Source: Natronobeatus ordinarius (GTDB lineage: Archaea > Halobacteriota > Halobacteria > Halobacteriales > Natrialbaceae). From it: DNA of 64,000 nt. The notes beneath the pieces were generated by a model. The model was not told where the DNA came from. It searched no databases and was given only the letters and a program-made list of their open reading frames with translations. A program made the translations under genes and the position numbers. The stretch spans positions 3,658,001-3,722,000 of the forward strand of contig NZ_CP101456.1 in the NCBI RefSeq assembly GCF_024362485.1, given 5' to 3'. This document shows, in pieces, positions 63,296-64,000 of the stretch. Position 1 is the first letter of the stretch; every line of letters starts with the position of its first letter.

Positions 63296-63823
63296 TCAGT
63301 CGTCCGACTCTGACGCGGCGCTCTCGTCCTCGACGGCGGGTTCGTCGTCGGGGGCGGCCTCGAGTTCGGAGACGGCCTCGACGCCCTCGTCTGCTTTCGC
63401 CTGCATGTCGGCGAAGAATTTTCCGACGAGGCGGTTGGTGACGCTCTTGAGTGCGCGGCCGCCGAAGCTGGCGATCGTCCCGGAGACGTCGGCGGTCGCC
63501 GACCAGACGACCGTCGTGCCGTCGCCGTTGTCCTCGAGGACCATCTCGGCCGTGGTCTCGAACTCGTTTCGCGGCGCGTGGCCGACGGCCGTCATCTCGA
63601 GCCGTTCGGGGTGCTCCGCGGCGGTGACGACGACGTCGACGTCGAACTCGGGTTTGACGCTGCCGACGCCGACGGCCATCACGGCCTCGATCTCGTGGGG
63701 TGATTGCAGCGTCATCTCCTTACACCCCGGGGCGCACGACGCCAGCACGTCGGTGTCCGTGAAGTACGCCCACAGCTCTTCTTTCGACTGCTCCATCTCG
63801 TTTTCGCCGGTAAATTCTAACAT
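63296..63823 (-). CDS. CoxG-like SRPBCC protein
   Basis: The 175-residue helix-grip protein starts MLEFTGENEMEQSKEELWAY and continues ASCAPGCKEMTLQSPHEIEA. The CAPG turn is typical of carbon monoxide dehydrogenase subunit G. ALKSVTNRLVGKFFADMQAK forms the C-terminal helix. An acidic tail follows the domain. CoxG proteins anchor or assist maturation of molybdenum hydroxylases. It overlaps the upstream gene by 7 bp and converges on the large subunit gene. Confidence 0.88.
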   Translation of the reverse strand: MLEFTGENEMEQSKEELWAYFTDTDVLASCAPGCKEMTLQSPHEIEAVMAVGVGSVKPEFDVDVVVTAAEHPERLEMTAVGHAPRNEFETTAEMVLEDNGDGTTVVWSATADVSGTIASFGGRALKSVTNRLVGKFFADMQAKADEGVEAVSELEAAPDDEPAVEDESAASESDD

Positions 63824-64000
63824 TGGTCGGTAGTTGCGCGTTCGTAGGACGTTTCGAGCGAGCGCTTGGCGTACTCGCCGGCCACTTCCTCTTTGTACTC
63901 GCGGTCTGCGTGCATCTCCCCTTCGGGATCGACTGCGTCCGTGACGGTCGCCGCGACCTCGGTAAGCAGTTCGCTCGAGAGCGGTTCGCCCTCGACGGTC
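63817..64000 (-). CDS. Probable FAD subunit of the molybdenum hydroxylase, C-terminal end
   Basis: The minus-strand frame enters the window open at 64000 and ends with TAG at 63817-63819. The 60 residues include SSELLTEVAATVTDAVDPEG and HADREYKEEVAGEYAKRSLE, matching the C-terminal helical domain of CoxM/xanthine dehydrogenase FAD subunits, where a Y-[KR]-x(5)-[RK] helix is typical. Its overlap with coxG supports this. The FAD-binding part lies outside the window. Confidence 0.75.
   Translation of the reverse strand, partial: TVEGEPLSSELLTEVAATVTDAVDPEGEMHADREYKEEVAGEYAKRSLETSYERATTDQC

Noticed and set aside
1-64000. tRNA or rRNA genes
   Set aside because: I scanned the intergenic gaps for cloverleaf arms and a T-loop and saw none; a tRNAscan-SE or Infernal run would be the decisive test.

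Overview
The window comes from a haloarchaeon. It is GC-rich, the predicted proteins are strongly acidic, translation initiation is archaeal (an eIF1A gene), exported proteins carry twin-arginine (Tat) signals, and there are an Orc1/Cdc6-type initiator, a PspA homologue and a haloarchaeal-type I-B CRISPR-Cas operon. The exact genus cannot be read from the sequence.

Layout. 1-8436 is mostly ordinary chromosome: a glycosyltransferase cut by the window edge, a membrane spermidine-synthase-like protein, a universal stress protein, a HAD phosphatase, an ATP-grasp protein, a Tat lipoprotein, an HTH/zinc-ribbon regulator and an Ntn-type amidohydrolase. 8630-11477 is a transposon nested in another transposon, with both pairs of target duplications intact. 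11508-21073 holds a permease, a methyltransferase, a PfkB kinase, an F420-type oxidoreductase, a membrane protein, a histidine kinase with a response regulator, and an exported HExxH protein. 21154-26582 is a CRISPR array of 83 repeats and 82 spacers. It is followed by its leader and a complete minus-strand operon that reads, in transcription order, cas6-cas8b-cas7-cas5-cas3-cas4-cas1-cas2 (35961 down to 26691). 36109-44426 returns to core genes: an FAD oxidoreductase, eIF1A, Lhr helicase, an MBL hydrolase, a membrane protein, a wHTH regulator and PspA.

44811-51800 is the most unusual region. A transposase gene broken by a 223-bp MITE-like insertion and two transposase scraps border a minus-strand series of toxin and immunity modules. 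One large multidomain protein (49811-51664) ends in a candidate nuclease domain and is followed after 6 bp by a candidate immunity gene. Behind it lie orphan C-terminal toxin modules, more immunity genes and decayed copies. One orphan carries a 103-bp tract differing by a single base from the large gene, which is what recombinational swapping of toxin tips would leave. This looks like an archaeal polymorphic-toxin locus. The large gene appears to have lost its N-terminal export region.

51877-64000 contains a MutS-family ATPase, a small acidic protein, an Orc1/Cdc6 paralogue, a DUF4397 exported protein and a catabolic cluster. The cluster comprises an IclR regulator with a recurring candidate operator, a dihydropyrimidinase/hydantoinase-type enzyme, the [2Fe-2S] and molybdopterin subunits of a xanthine/CO-dehydrogenase-family enzyme, a CoxG-like protein and the end of what is probably its FAD subunit. 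Together these suggest oxidation and ring opening of a purine, pyrimidine or similar N-heterocycle.
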